In this document: piece after piece, positions 1 through 11,923 of the stretch | Position numbering within the stretch: the stretch's first letter is position 1 | How the letters are laid out: every line of letters starts with the position of its first letter | Source: Diplosphaera chodatii | Lineage: Eukaryota; Chlorophyta; Trebouxiophyceae; Prasiolales; Stichococcaceae | DNA: 64,000 nt | Assembly (NCBI GenBank): GCA_032358165.1 | Contig: JAALGY010000062.1 | Location: 310,001 to 374,000, forward strand | Reading direction: 5' to 3' | Made by a program: the position numbers and the translations under genes | The notes under the pieces: model-generated | Databases searched by the model: none | What the model saw: only the letters and a program-made list of their open reading frames with translations | What the model was told of the DNA's origin: nothing

Positions 1-109
1 GTTGCCTTGCCACCCTTGGCGGCCTTGCTGGGACTGCCGTTTGGCAGCACGGCCAGCGGAGCGCGGCCGCTGATGCAGTGCCCTGCAGTCAACGATCGGA
101 GGCATGACT
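1..109. other. possible exon fragment cut by the left edge, strand unclear
   Basis: The first 84 bases are GC-rich and open on both strands. On the minus strand a good acceptor (CTGCAG at about 90-85) precedes a lysine- and glycine-rich reading that runs off the window. On the plus strand a frame open from base 1 ends in TGA at 107-109. Either could be a terminal exon of a neighbouring gene. An ATG-initiated minus frame at 643 that reaches a GT after a Lys codon near 541 could be its upstream exon, but the joined product is not recognisable. Bases 110-998 hold nothing else I can support and include the OGG1 3' flank. Confidence 0.2.
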
Positions 110-998
110 GAGGACGCTATCCGCGGTGGCGCCTGGTCAGGAGGCTTGGTGAAAGTCCGGCACGCTCCAAGGCTGATGCTCTCAGTATGCTGCGGAGGTG
201 AATCGAAGGAGTGTACACGGAGCAGGTCGGCTACCTGCAAGCGCCTTCCCCGTCGGCTTGTTGCCTGCTCCTGCTGCGGTATCTCCGCCGTCCTGCAGCG
301 CACCGACCCACTCTTATGCGATACGCGGTGCTGATATGTTGTGATCCTTGCACGTCACGACGCAGGCACACTGTGTAGCACCGCAGCAGTGTCTGCTAGG
401 TTCAGGGTCGGTGGCGTTCTTCAGTCCATCACATCTGCCTTTGACAGCTGCACAGTCATCTGTCGACGTAGCAGCCAATTGTAATAGAAGAGTTAGGAGG
501 CGACGGGCAGCAGTGCGCTGATCGTTGATCACCTTGCGAGCCATGATGGACCTGCCATCATCGCCGGTGATCCTGGCCGTTCCGGCACTGGGTGCGATCC
601 GGTCAGGACCGCATGCCGGCGTTGGCGGGGCCAGCACAGCCATCGCTGCGCTGGGCGCCGATTCTAACGCTCTGATGAACGACCGCAGGGGTCGACGCGA
701 TGCGGATCGTTTAATTTGTCACATTGTCAGCTCTGCGCGTCAGTGCTGGCAGGAGCTGTCGAGCGGGGGCTTGAAACTGATGGGAGGCCCTTTCGTGTCA
801 GAGGCTTTCAAATGTGCCTTTCCTCAACCTTTCTTCATGCAAGTTGCCAGTCCTGCGTCCTCTGCCTTCTTCACGGCCTATCGTTACGGTCTTGAAACGG
901 CCTGTTTCAAAGCATTGTCGCAAACCACAGTCTCAATCACGCATCATCAGTCCTGCATCACCACGGCCTCCTCACTTCCAGGCAAAAAGCTCGGCACA

Positions 999-3886
999 TC
1001 ACCGCTTGGTCCGCCTTCGCCGCTGCGCTGTTGGCTGCGCTGGCGTCACTGGCGCTACACTATCGGGATATCCCTCAGGCTGCTGCTGCCGCCTCTTCGC
1101 TGTGGGTGTGGAAGCTTTCTGTACTGCAGTTGCTGCAGTGCTGCCTGCGACCTCAGTGCCTACCGCCACCGTCGTCCCAGCCTGTACCGAGCCTGAGACT
1201 GGACCGCTGTCCTGCTGCGCATTTGTGAGTGTATGCTCGAGCTGCACCGCCAGCGACTCACGAGCGGAGTTTGATCCCGGCAGGCCGTTGCTTGCATCTC
1301 TGGCAGGTGTGCTGGGCGGAAGCGCGGCATCATCCCCAGGAGAGGTTGCTGCGGTTGACTCTGTCCGGGCGCCTGCGGCGGCCTCCTCCAGCAAGACAGC
1401 AGCCGCGACGCCCTCTGCTGCTGCTGGCGTGGCTGCTCCTGCCTCTGCTGCTGCCGCTGCGGCCGTCTGCTTCCGCTTCTTGGCAGGCTTCCTGCTGCCG
1501 CCGGCCCGCAGGTGCTCCGGCAAGTGCTCCTGTGCGTGTCAGAGCAGACCATTGATGCCGGGATCCTGCACAGCTGACCGTCCTCTGACAGCAGAAAGCG
1601 ACACCAAACAGCTCGACGACCAGCCGGCCGCACGATTGATGCACGTTTGGCCAATGGTGAAGGCGGAGGCGCTGCATTAGGGTGCACCTGCTGCGAGGCG
1701 AGCTCCGCGATGAACAGGGTGTTGTGCGCCCAGCCGGCGTACGGCCCAAAGCGCTCCACGAACGCAGTCTCCACCGCCTCCATCACCTGCAGTAGGAGCT
1801 GCCGCTGCTTGGCGCACTGTCATCTTCTGTGACGGCAAGCGGCACGGACCTCTACAGCAACGCGGATGCCTACAGCAATGCGGACGCTGGCATGCACAGC
1901 CTGTACGCAGCATGCGCAGCAGAGTGCTGTGTTCTTCCACGTGTGCAGGCATCCGAGGGCATAGTGCCACGCACCTGCTTGTTGAGCGTCTTGTTGCGCA
2001 GGTGGGGCGCGTAGTAGCGGCAGGCCAGCTGCCACACGTGCGTGTCCACCGGGATGGCGCCCACCTTGTCCAGCGAGAACAGGCACACGCACGCCGCCAC
2101 CTGCGCAAACAAACAGCAGCCTCGTAGCCCATGCTGCTTGTAACAGGCACATTGGCGGACGGCTGGTCGGCATTACTGACCAAGCCTACCCCTTGTCACA
2201 CCGTAGCACGAGTCGAGACCACAGCTGCTTTCCCGAATGCAGGCGCCAGCACTCCGGCAGGCAGCGCAGCGTGCAGTGCAGTGGCGACACCTTGGGTCCG
2301 ATGCCTGGCAGCGTGCACAGCGCGGCGGCCGCCTCCGGATACGGCATGTCCCGCAAGCCCAGCAGCCACGCCGCGCCGCCCTCCGGCTTCGCTGCCAGCT
2401 GCGCCACGGACCCCGTGATGAACTTGGCCCTGCACACGCCGTTACTGCTGTCTCTCCATGATCACTTGCATCAGTCCTTCAGCAGAGGAGAGGACAGCTC
2501 GGCTCAGCCCCGTGCCAGCGATTTCCTGCAGGTTGGGAGCCAGCCAGGGTGCGAGGTGGGTAAGGTGGCGTCATCATTTGCTCTGCTCTGTTATACCAGG
2601 GTCGGCAGGACTGAGCACCGCCGCACCTGTAGCCGAAGCCGCTGGCGCGCAGGTGCGCCTCTGTTGCCTCGCCCAGCTGTTGCAGGGTGGGGAAGGCGTA
2701 GAACTCCAGGCCCGGCGCGCCGTCATCACCTGCGCCCGCAGAGAGCGGTGGACCGCTGAGCCTTGTGTTTGGAGGGGGCATGCCCATGCGCCAGACGGTC
2801 ACATGACCTGACGGTCAAGAAATGTCATGCAGAGCGCCAGCCACCTGCTGCGGCTGCTGTAGCGGGCAGGCGGGTGCCGTACGCGCGGCACAGCGTCTCC
2901 ACCATGCCGTGGATGCGGGAGATGTGGTTGTTGCTGCTGCAGATGAACTCGAAGGCGCACTCCAGGGGGTCCTGCCGCAGCACCCTCGCGCCTGCAGCAT
3001 GCACACCGCTGCCTCAGGCCGGAGCTTTGACAAGTGGGCTGTCTGTGCTGCAAATAGCCGTCGCCGGCGTACCCGGCTCACATATGACAGGCAGCAGCAC
3101 TGCCTCTGCATACAGGGGTTACGATCAAGAGTCTGAGCCCAACAAGCACCTGGAATGTAGGGGTACACATCGCGGAAGCGCTTGTCGGCGGCCGCCCAGT
3201 CGGCCGCGAGCGGCGCCAGCCGCGTGTCCAGGTTGAAGTAGTCCCGCAGCGCCGCGGCATCCCCTGCAGGGTGGGCGCCATCCCCCCGGGCCAGCACCAC
3301 GTATGACACATCGTCCGCCTCCTGCCGCAGCTTGAACTGCAGACGGTGCGTACACGTCACAACAGGTTGCTGATACGAAACTAAGGGATTCCCCATGAGC
3401 TCCTGCCTAATGTGCCATGACTACGGCCAAGACATTCCTCCCACATGGTACTGAGAAGGAGGGTTCCATGCCTCAGGTATGTCATTCGAGGTCCTGGACC
3501 GTTGTTTCCCAACCTGCTGTTGAACAGCAGCTTACCACGCGCTGGCCGATGACGCCGGTGTACTCATCCACCCCCGTCGCCCGCCACCGGAAGCTCTGCC
3601 CCGTTGGCAGCGTGAATCGCAGCTGCACCTCCTGCGCCGGTGCTCCCAGCCGCCGCCAGCTGCTGCAGGTCGAGAAGTTTGATCAAGTTATGCCGATTTG
3701 CAAACCTGCGGTAATCTGCTGAGAGCCACTCCTGATGTTATATTTGCTCAATGATGGTGCCCAGGTTCTTGCATACGAGCTGCATGCGCACCCTTCAGAC
3801 TTCACGTCATCTGCTGGCAGCGCGGCAGTTGCAACCATGCCACGCTGCGGCTGCACCACCTCGGCAACCGCAACAGCGCTCGGCAT
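999..3886 (-). CDS. OGG1: 8-oxoguanine DNA glycosylase/AP lyase with a long C-terminal extension
   Basis: This base-excision repair enzyme removes 8-oxoguanine from DNA and nicks the abasic site. Nine exons (3886-3792, 3662-3536, 3336-3150, 2991-2845, 2729-2627, 2429-2291, 2100-1975, 1786-1688, 1529-999) join in frame to 517 residues. The N-terminal domain carries TGQSFRW, then [12 protein letters not shown], the helix-hairpin-helix LPGIGPK with the expected catalytic Lys266, and Asp285 in VDTHVW. The Lys-Asp spacing of 19 equals that of human OGG1 (249/268). [13 protein letters not shown] closes the fold. The last exon adds about 176 Ala-rich residues with basic patches (RKPAKKRKQ; final QRRRRTKR) that look like nuclear targeting signals. 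A second in-frame ATG at 3838 is the alternative start. The gene is divergent from GT47 copy 1. Confidence 0.93.
1852..1887. repeat. two-copy 18-base tandem repeat inside the last intron of OGG1
   Basis: Two adjacent 18-base units beginning CTACAGCAA differ at two positions. They lie in the intron between the exons ending at 1975 and starting at 1786. No function is suggested. Confidence 0.6.
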
Positions 3887-4766
3887 TGCGCGTGCGCAAT
3901 CTGGCGAGAAGATGGACCGCAGTACCGATCTATGTGTTCTAGGCAGCGTAGCCTGCTGCCAGCTGCTGGCTGTACCGTCAGCGACCGCACTATGTGGCAA
4001 GCAGCGGCTCCGTGCCGCAGGTGTTTGATGCGCAGCGGGTCTGATGCTGATCGACGCTGGCCCGGCTGCCGCCCGCCACATGCACGTTGCAGCCCAGGTG
4101 GCGAGTGGCCTCGCCGTTGCAGGTTAGTTTGTCGCAATTCGCTCAACAGTGCAGCATGCGTGCCAATACAGTCGGTGCGATCGAGCCTGAACCAGGCCAG
4201 CAGTGGCGGAAAGACGGCGCACAAGTGAAGGCAAACAGCAGCGTCCAGGTTGCAGCAGCTACGGCAGCCAGAAAAAGCCTTCCTGTGCAACATTGGCGGT
4301 GTTCAAATGTATGTACGCACACCACCTGATTCCCCAATGCGTGCATGCTGAGCGTCCCACTTTGTCCTCGTCCCAGACTGGGGTGCAACTCCTGTCGTGC
4401 ATGTCGATGCAGCAGAGAATCCAACCCAAAGTACTTTGATCACCTTTACGCTCTTGCGTGTGTCAACTGCAGCTTGCAGTGGCAAGCCACTGCAGCCGCA
4501 TGGCTCATGTCCAAAAGCACCTGTCCCATGCATGCCTCAATATATATCCGTACGCCCACTTTGAGTCGGGGTTTGCTGGTGGTTGGGATCCCCTTGGCCT
4601 CCTGTGCAGTAGCCTTGCTGGGCGTCACCTCAGCAGCTGCTCTTGCTTATTGTCGGCATCCGGAGTGATGGCAGCGGCGACAGACTTGAGCGCTTTGCAT
4701 GCTTCTAGTTGCTGTCGTTGAAGCCAGTGGCAAACATCATCAGGTTCACAAAGCAATCAAAGTCGC
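3887..4766. promoter_or_regulatory. intergenic region between divergent OGG1 and GT47 copy 1
   Basis: These 880 bases separate the two start codons and must hold both promoters and 5' leaders. The base composition is intron-like and I found no coding exon. I cannot identify a TATA box or other core element with confidence. Confidence 0.35.
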
Positions 4767-7700
4767 ATGAGCAGCGTAGCGAGGTCGCAAAGCGCTGCGG
4801 CCTGCATCGCAGTCGCCGTCAGTACAGCGCTGCTGCTGCTGGGTCTGCTGGGCTGGGATGGGCGGCTGATGCCGGGTATTGTGATAGATGTGTTCTGCAT
4901 GAAGATTGTAGCAGATTATCGAAGGCCTTGCAAACTCACGCTTGCAGTGGTTGCCTACTGCACCTTCCTGTCTGTTCGCTGTCCACGGCATGGCAAGGTG
5001 GTTCATGGGATGACCATGGCACATACGTGAGCCAACAGTGTGCATGTGCAGGGTCAGCATGGGTTCTGGTCCCTGCCAAGCACTATGGCAATGGCACCGC
5101 CGGCGCAGACACCTGGGATCACCCAGTCAGATCGTCCGCACTGCTGGACCTGCTGCGACGCGCGAGACTCGCCCGACACAGCCCGCTGCTGGGAACTTCA
5201 GATGGGGGAGATGAGGCAACTTCGAGAGATGGATATACTGCTGCAGCACTCGGCAAGAACGCCAGCACCAGCGTGGCAAGCAGCAGCTTGTTTGTTGGCT
5301 TGATGCGAGGCCGCAGCAGCAGCAGCAATGGCAATGCAGCAGGCGCTGCGGCTGCGCCCCGAACAGGATTGCTTGCCACAGGGGGCAGAGCCATGGGCGG
5401 CATCTACGCCGGCCTGCTCCGAGGCGGCGTCAACAGTAACGGCGCCGGTGCCGCTGCAGGCTCGCCAGAACGGCGCACCGCTGGTGCCGGCGGCGCTGCT
5501 GCTGCAGCCGATGCGGCTGACAGGATCGTGATCAGGATCCCGGAGGGCATCGATGCACAGTACGCCGGCAGGGGCTGCGCTCCAGGGTGTGAACAGTGGG
5601 GCACCTGCGACCGGGAACTGGGCATCTGCAGGTACGTCGTGCGGTCACGACATACACAACATGCACAACATATTGTTGCAACACGTCATGGCGACAGTTG
5701 TCACGCGCTTGAAAACTTGCACTGCTGGATAGGTTCTAGACAACTGCAGTTGGTCTCTGTGCTGTTTTGGCAAGCGAGCATATTTGCAGGTTGACCGTGC
5801 TTGCAGGTGTCCATGGGGGCGCCATGGGCCAGCCTGCGCCGAGCTGGCGCTGCCGGCGTGCAGGCTGGTGGGTGCAGAGGACGCCTGGATGAGGTGCTGT
5901 CCCATCAACCATTCGCCAACCACCTAGCTAGCTACCCTGAAGCAGGGCAGCATGGTCATTCACCTTCCCCAGCACTGAAAAGTGGTTGGCGAGTACACTG
6001 CTGTCTGACAGCTGGTGGCGTATCTTCTGCAAATGCTGCACGATGTACAGGGCTGACTGCTGCTGCAGGTGTCCCTTCGAGGGGGCCACCTGGCCGCGCG
6101 GTTATGTGCCGCAGGTGTCGTGCGATTGCCACCGCCAGTGCGCCGCCCATCTGAAGGTGAAATCAGCTGGCAACCGGCATAGCAGGACCAAAGGCGTGCC
6201 TGCTTCGTGCGTGCTCACTGTCCGCAGAGGCATGCTCAGCACCCGCATGCCTACTGTCGGTTATGTCCTGTGCCGCGCGAGGCCATTCTGAAGGAGTGTA
6301 TCGTCAAGTAATCACATGTCTCTGCCACTGTATGGTACTATGTGGTTCAAAATGTTTCGCAACAGGCGCTGGGACGGCAGGCGGCAGATTTTCCTCCGCT
6401 GCTGAATGCCACAGAGGTGCGGTGCTTCGAGCGGGAGGGGCTGCCGGCGGCGCTGCAGCTGTCGGCCTTTCCGGCGCCGACAGAGAAGGGCGTCCGCTAC
6501 TTCCGCGGCAGCATCCCCCAGACGCAGGTGCTGCCAAACTGCGGCCTCGCAGTCAGTCACGCAGGTTGCGCTGCATGAGCTATTGCAGTGGCAGTCTGCA
6601 AGCAGCAGCTCCAAGCTGAGCTCCGAGTACAGTCGCAGCGACGGTAGCCAACCAGGAGCTTGAAGTCCTTGTCTGCAGGTGCCCACAACCCGAGACGACG
6701 TCGCCAGTGGCTGGCGCTACTGGAGCAATCTGACCAAGGCACCGAACCACGACCAGGAGCTGCGACCCCTGCAGGTGCAAATTGAACAGTGGACAATCCA
6801 GACATGTGATGCCCGGAGCGGTGACCACGACATCACGTGTTTGGCACTACACAAAAGCGAAGGGGCTGCTGTAGCCTGGCATGTTGTCTAGGAAATGCGC
6901 ACATGCGAAATGACACAGCCTGGTTGGTGCTGTCCTGTCATCATTTGCAGGACTGCCCCAGCAACTGCAGCTACGCTGGTGCCTGCATGCTATGGCACGA
7001 CGCACCGCGCGGCTGGTATGATGATGACAATGAGGCGCCAACACCCGTGCCGGCAGCTGATCTGGCAGCCAGCGGCACCCAGGCAGCAGAAGCATATCAT
7101 AGCTCTACACAGCTGCTGCGGCTGGCGAATGAGACGGCGGCCGCGCATTCGTCAGAGCACCCCAAGTGCATCTGCTTCCCAGGCCTGGGGGTCGGTGACT
7201 CGCACCTCGTGCTTGCACCTGCATCTGGGTTTATGACATGTTGCGACATGCAGCGCATGAATTCCTCTATGGAACTTGCAATGCTCATTGCATGACCTCG
7301 CCAACAAGATGGTCACCGCACTGGACCCATTTCGTTGGAGTCTTTCTACAATGAGCATGAACGCTGGTTTCAGCAGCATGCAGCAGCAGCGCATTGTTTG
7401 TGAATGGTGACCTACTACTGGGCAGCCTGATGGGCCCCACGCATCTTGCAGGGCGATGACTGCAGTGCTCGGTACGGCCTGAGCACAGCGTACGACGCCT
7501 GCCCGTCTGGCTGCAACAGCCGCGGGGAGTGCGTGATGGGCTTCTGCCGCTGCGCCGGCGGCTACTTTGGCGCGGATTGCAGCCGCTCCAGGGTGCGCTG
7601 CGGGACATGGCAGTCCTGCAGCGTCGTCTTATGCATGTGGCACATGCCTGCTGTGTGCCGCTTACCATGTGCAGCAGTGCCTGCCCATACCAGATACCAG

Positions 7701-10700
7701 AGTCTGCGCACATACAGACTTTAGCAGAACTATTGAAATGTTGCATTGACGGGAATGGGTGTGCCAGGTGTTTCCTGGGCCGCAGCTGCACCCGGCTGAT
7801 CGCGTACGCATCTACATCTACGAGCTGCCCCATGAGCTGGTGCAGGTACTCAAGGGTATCAACAATGCAGTCGGCTGTTATATTAGCAGCTGATTGGAAC
7901 ATTTGTTGCGGGTCTAGACATTTCGACACACAGTTCAGGCAGTCTTGTCCGACATGTATGCCCACCCATATGAATTGACCTATTGCAAACACTGCACCAC
8001 CCCGCTGCCAGGGAGTTGTACCAGTGTCTGCATTTGGTTGCCCACCATCGACTGCTGACGGCAGCTGCTATTCTGTGTCAGGCGTGGGTGGCGGAGCGGA
8101 ACACTGGCTTTCCAAACTACACCGGCTACCGCCTGTTCCTACATGTACGCCGTGATCTGTGATGCAATGAGTTCCTTATCAAACGTAGCCACATTGTGGC
8201 TTCATAGCACACGCTGCGGGCCATAGTGGCTTGACAAAAAGTCGTAGGCATGTGCATCAATGCTTGTGACTAAGGTAGGGATAGTTCAAGCAGGTTCTTT
8301 AACTTCCCCTAATTAAGGCTTCTTTGTGCCTGGCAGGCACTCCGTTCTGACTGGAGCATCCGCACCGAGAACCCCTTCGAGGCCAACCTGTTTCTGGTCC
8401 CAGCCCAGACGTGCGTCAAATCACACAAATGATGGTCTCTGTGGCAAGTGACCACCCTGCACGGTCTCCTAGCAGGCCAGCCTGACTTGTGGCGCTGTAA
8501 AACCATCGTGGTGTGACCGTATCCGCTGTTCGTGCAGGTTCTCCTTTGCCGACAACCTCGGGTTCTACCATGGCCATGCCGCACGAGTGATGGACTGGGT
8601 CCGAACCACTTGGCCCTTCTGGAATGTGTCTGGCGGCAGCGACCATGTCCTGTGGTGGCCTGCAGATCAGGTATCCTGACTCCTGCCTGATTCGCATGCC
8701 CGAGCATGCCAATACAGTAAACACACAGTGCAGTAGGTGTGCTGTGCTTTGCATCTGCAGGGATATGCAAAATACCATCCATACCCACAAGGTGTGGTGC
8801 AGTGCTGCGCAAGCAGAACAGACTCCAGATCACTGTGGTTCGCTGCTCGACAGCTGCAGTACTGCGCACACGTTGCATTTGGAGCACCTGCGGAATGTGT
8901 TCACCTCACATGCAGACCCGTACGGAGAGGACTACAGGCGGCTGCAGGCTCCTGTGAAGCTGACGCACTTCTGCTACAGCGGCCCCGGCGCCGGCAACGG
9001 CACTGACCTGCGCGCCAGGTGAACAACTGGGCCTTTTTGGGTCTCAGGCAGACAGCATCATGCTTCTGCAAAGGCGGCACTTGCTTGGTGGCCCTCCTTC
9101 CAACATTGGGCGCTGCATCCTGCATGCAGGTATGGCGACAGTTGGGACGGTCCGGGGTGGGCCGCCGGCGAGCTGTTCAGGCCGAGCCGCGACGTGTGCG
9201 CCATGCCCTTCAGCGCCACCGACTTACGGGAGGAGTCGCTGGTCACATACGCCAACGTGACGGTGTGTTCAGGCTGTACAGTTGCCAGATGTATTGTGAC
9301 ACTGAGCGATAGTATGCACAAGTCTGTCTCTGGCATGCGGTTGTTGAAAATCAACAGGGTGTCATGTTGCGGCAGATATGCCATTCACATCACGCATGTA
9401 GCAGTGAGCGCAGCACTGGCTGCAGTGATCAAAGGGCTGCACCATGGGGACACTGAATGCGAACCGAGTCCCCTTATTGATGAGCTCGTTCACTGCACTC
9501 AGCGTTTGCTGCGAGACGGCAGCGAGTGCATCGTGCACGCCCTTTTTGCGAGCTGTGCTTGGGGCGCAGGCTCCCGCCTGCTGCGACTGAACATGCACAC
9601 GCATGCTGTTGGTCGACAGTGGGCCGTTCTCTCAGCATGACGCCGCCCGAGAGGAGTTGCTTGCACCCCTGCAGGACACGCCAGCAACGAGGACGGAACC
9701 GGAGCGCCCGCCGCTGGGCAGCCGGACCACGCTGCTGTACTTCCTGGGCAGCGTGCCCAAGATGTGGCGCATCAACGGCACCCTGGTGGCGGCCGACGGC
9801 CAGTACAGCGGCGGCGCACGACAGGTAGTGAGATTCGGTTAAATGGTAATGGTTGCCTTACCTCTCAATCGCGTGATGGCTTGGTGGTACCCTGGTGTCA
9901 CTTGGTGAGAGTGAGTGCAAAAGTGGCACACCCATGGTGCCCCTCTGGCTCATACTTGCTGTTAAGGCTGCAGACTAGACGCACATGTGCACGTGCACCG
10001 CTGATATGCTGCAGCTTGTGCGCCGTCTGCCTGCGCAGATGGCTCACGTGCTGCAATCGTCGAGCGTTGCACCAACTGTTGAGCTCGGCCAACACTATGG
10101 AAAGCTCTATGAAGCGTCGTATCCAGCTTTACTGCACACCTCTGATGTCTCGCTCACGTGGCATGAGCACTGCAGGCGCTGGCGGCCCATCACAGTGACA
10201 CCCCCGGCTTCCGGGTGGCATACAAGCGCAGGGCCACGCCGCTGCAGCCGCCGCTGCGGCCAAACCGCTTGGAGATGCGCGACGCCACCTTCTGCTTCTG
10301 CCCCTCCGGCTTTGGTACGCATGAGCCACATGGTGGCATTGGATGAGATGCATACATATCCAGTACGCAGGCCTGGAGCTGTGTGCTCTGCAGAGGACAT
10401 CACGAAGTGTGGTGCGCTCACTCCTTACTTTTGCAGTCCTGATTGACTGCACGCCTTGTTCCGCCTCCCTGCAGGCTTTGGCATGCGCATTATGGAGGCC
10501 ATGGCATATGGCTGCATCCCAGTCATCGTGCAGGTGAGCACTGCTGCACAATGGAGGAATTTCCGTACACAGCAAGCTGTCAAGACATCAACATTTAAAA
10601 ATACGATGCACACAGTCATCAATACCTCATCGGACATCTATGGAGGCTGCTGCCTCCATCAGTGCTTGAGTGTTGCGAGTCCTGCATCCTGTCTGCAGGA

Positions 10701-11399
10701 CGATGTGCAGTCCTTCCTCGAGTCGGTGCTGCCCTACGAGCGCTTCTCGCTGCGGCTGCCAAAGTGCGAGATCCCGCAGCTGGCCGGGATCCTGCGGTCC
10801 GTCTACGCTACCGAGGTGGCGAGGCTACAGGTCAGATCCTTGACATCTCATACAGTGCACTGGCGGTTGAGTATGATTCCATTTGACCGGCAGACCAAAC
10901 TGTTGGTGTGTTCAAGACCAGCGCCAACAGCATCACTTAAATAATGTGCTGCAGCGCTGTGTATCCAGTTGATGATCATGTATGATAAGTTTGTTGATGC
11001 GCAGTGGGGCCTGGTGGACTACCACCGCGCCTTTGTGTGGGAGGGGGGCTGGGGTCGGGAGTACCCCGGCGAGCCATATGGCCTCGCCTACAACTGGTGC
11101 GCATCTGGAAGGTCGAATAGTGTGACGACTGCAAGAACTCGATATGAAAGCTGTCCCAGAGCAATGCAGTGCAGGCCTGGTCCAGCTTCCGGTAAAGAAC
11201 TGACCAAGACAGAGTAGGGTCGCAACTGACGGCAAATGTGCACCGCAGGACGATCGCGGCTCTGGAAAGGTCGCTGGCATCAGTCCGTGCGGGGGCGAGG
11301 CTGCAGGAAGCGACGACGCTGCGGGCGTGGCAGCGTCGTGAGCTTGCTGTGCCATCGAAGGGCGGCAACAGGCGCCAGTTGCTGAGCTGGCTGCAGTAA
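4767..11399 (+). CDS. EGF-repeat exostosin-family glycosyltransferase (GT47), copy 1
   Basis: A type II Golgi-type glycosyltransferase; the GT47 family includes animal heparan sulfate polymerases and plant wall xylan/xyloglucan/pectin enzymes, so donor and acceptor are not predictable. Exons: 4767-4875, 5052-5631, 5807-5893, 6069-6156, 6366-6527, 6679-6774, 6951-7190, 7452-7592, 7768-7845, 8082-8144, 8337-8410, 8538-8670, 8761-8791, 8916-9018, 9130-9262, 9636-9824, 10176-10314, 10475-10533, 10699-10830, 11005-11096, 11249-11399, giving 959 residues in frame. Residues about 13-28 form a signal anchor, followed by a Ser/Gly/Ala-rich stem. Three EGF-like modules lie near 212-242, 375-458 (long insert) and 470-499. 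The exostosin domain runs from [12 protein letters not shown] (about 510) through [32 protein letters not shown] and YGCIPVIVQ. Its intron positions differ partly from copies 2 and 3. Confidence 0.9.
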
Positions 11400-11923
11400 G
11401 CCTGCACGGCTATTCATGTGGGCGGCCGCACAATGCGGGGCATGGCACCAGCGGTGGGTGCAGCGCTATGGTGCCAGAGATACTGGCGCTGCCCTGCAAA
11501 GCAGAAGTACAGGGTCAGGGTTGAAAGCAAGGATGACAGAACTGCGACTCAAAACGTTGCCACCTGCGCAGCGCCGAGCAAGACTCACGGTCTGGTGAAT
11601 ATATGGCCATGCTAGCAAGTTTGCTTGAACAGCGGCACACCACATACTGTGATGTATTGGGTGTGATTTCGTTAAAGATGCTGATCCGAAGGGCTCAACA
11701 GTGGCATGCAACGGTTCGGAGGTCGCCCAACATACAGAGTGTGGGACCGTGTGTGGGAAAGCTGCTGTGCCTGACTGCTACCCAGAGCACAGCTAGCCGA
11801 CCGCCAGTCTGTTTTCCGGCGGGAAGTGCCGATCACACATGCTTGAGCAGACAGCTGCAAACAGCTGCAGTTTCAGGCTTGCACTCTCCTGCGACGCTCC
11901 GGCCGCAGGCAACCGTCAGCATC
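11400..11923. other. intergenic, two genes in tandem
   Basis: This stretch holds the 3' flank of GT47 copy 1 and the 5' flank of the secreted ABM-like gene. I see no exon, RNA gene or repeat in it, and no TGTAA in the expected place. Confidence 0.3.

Noticed and set aside
525..1680. Overlapping plus-strand frames of 223 and 288 codons
   Set aside because: They lie opposite the Ala-rich last exon of OGG1 and reflect its composition.
4709..5794. 361-codon open frame on the plus strand
   Set aside because: Only 5052-5631 is an exon of GT47 copy 1. The upstream part reads through an intron in a different frame from the real start at 4767.
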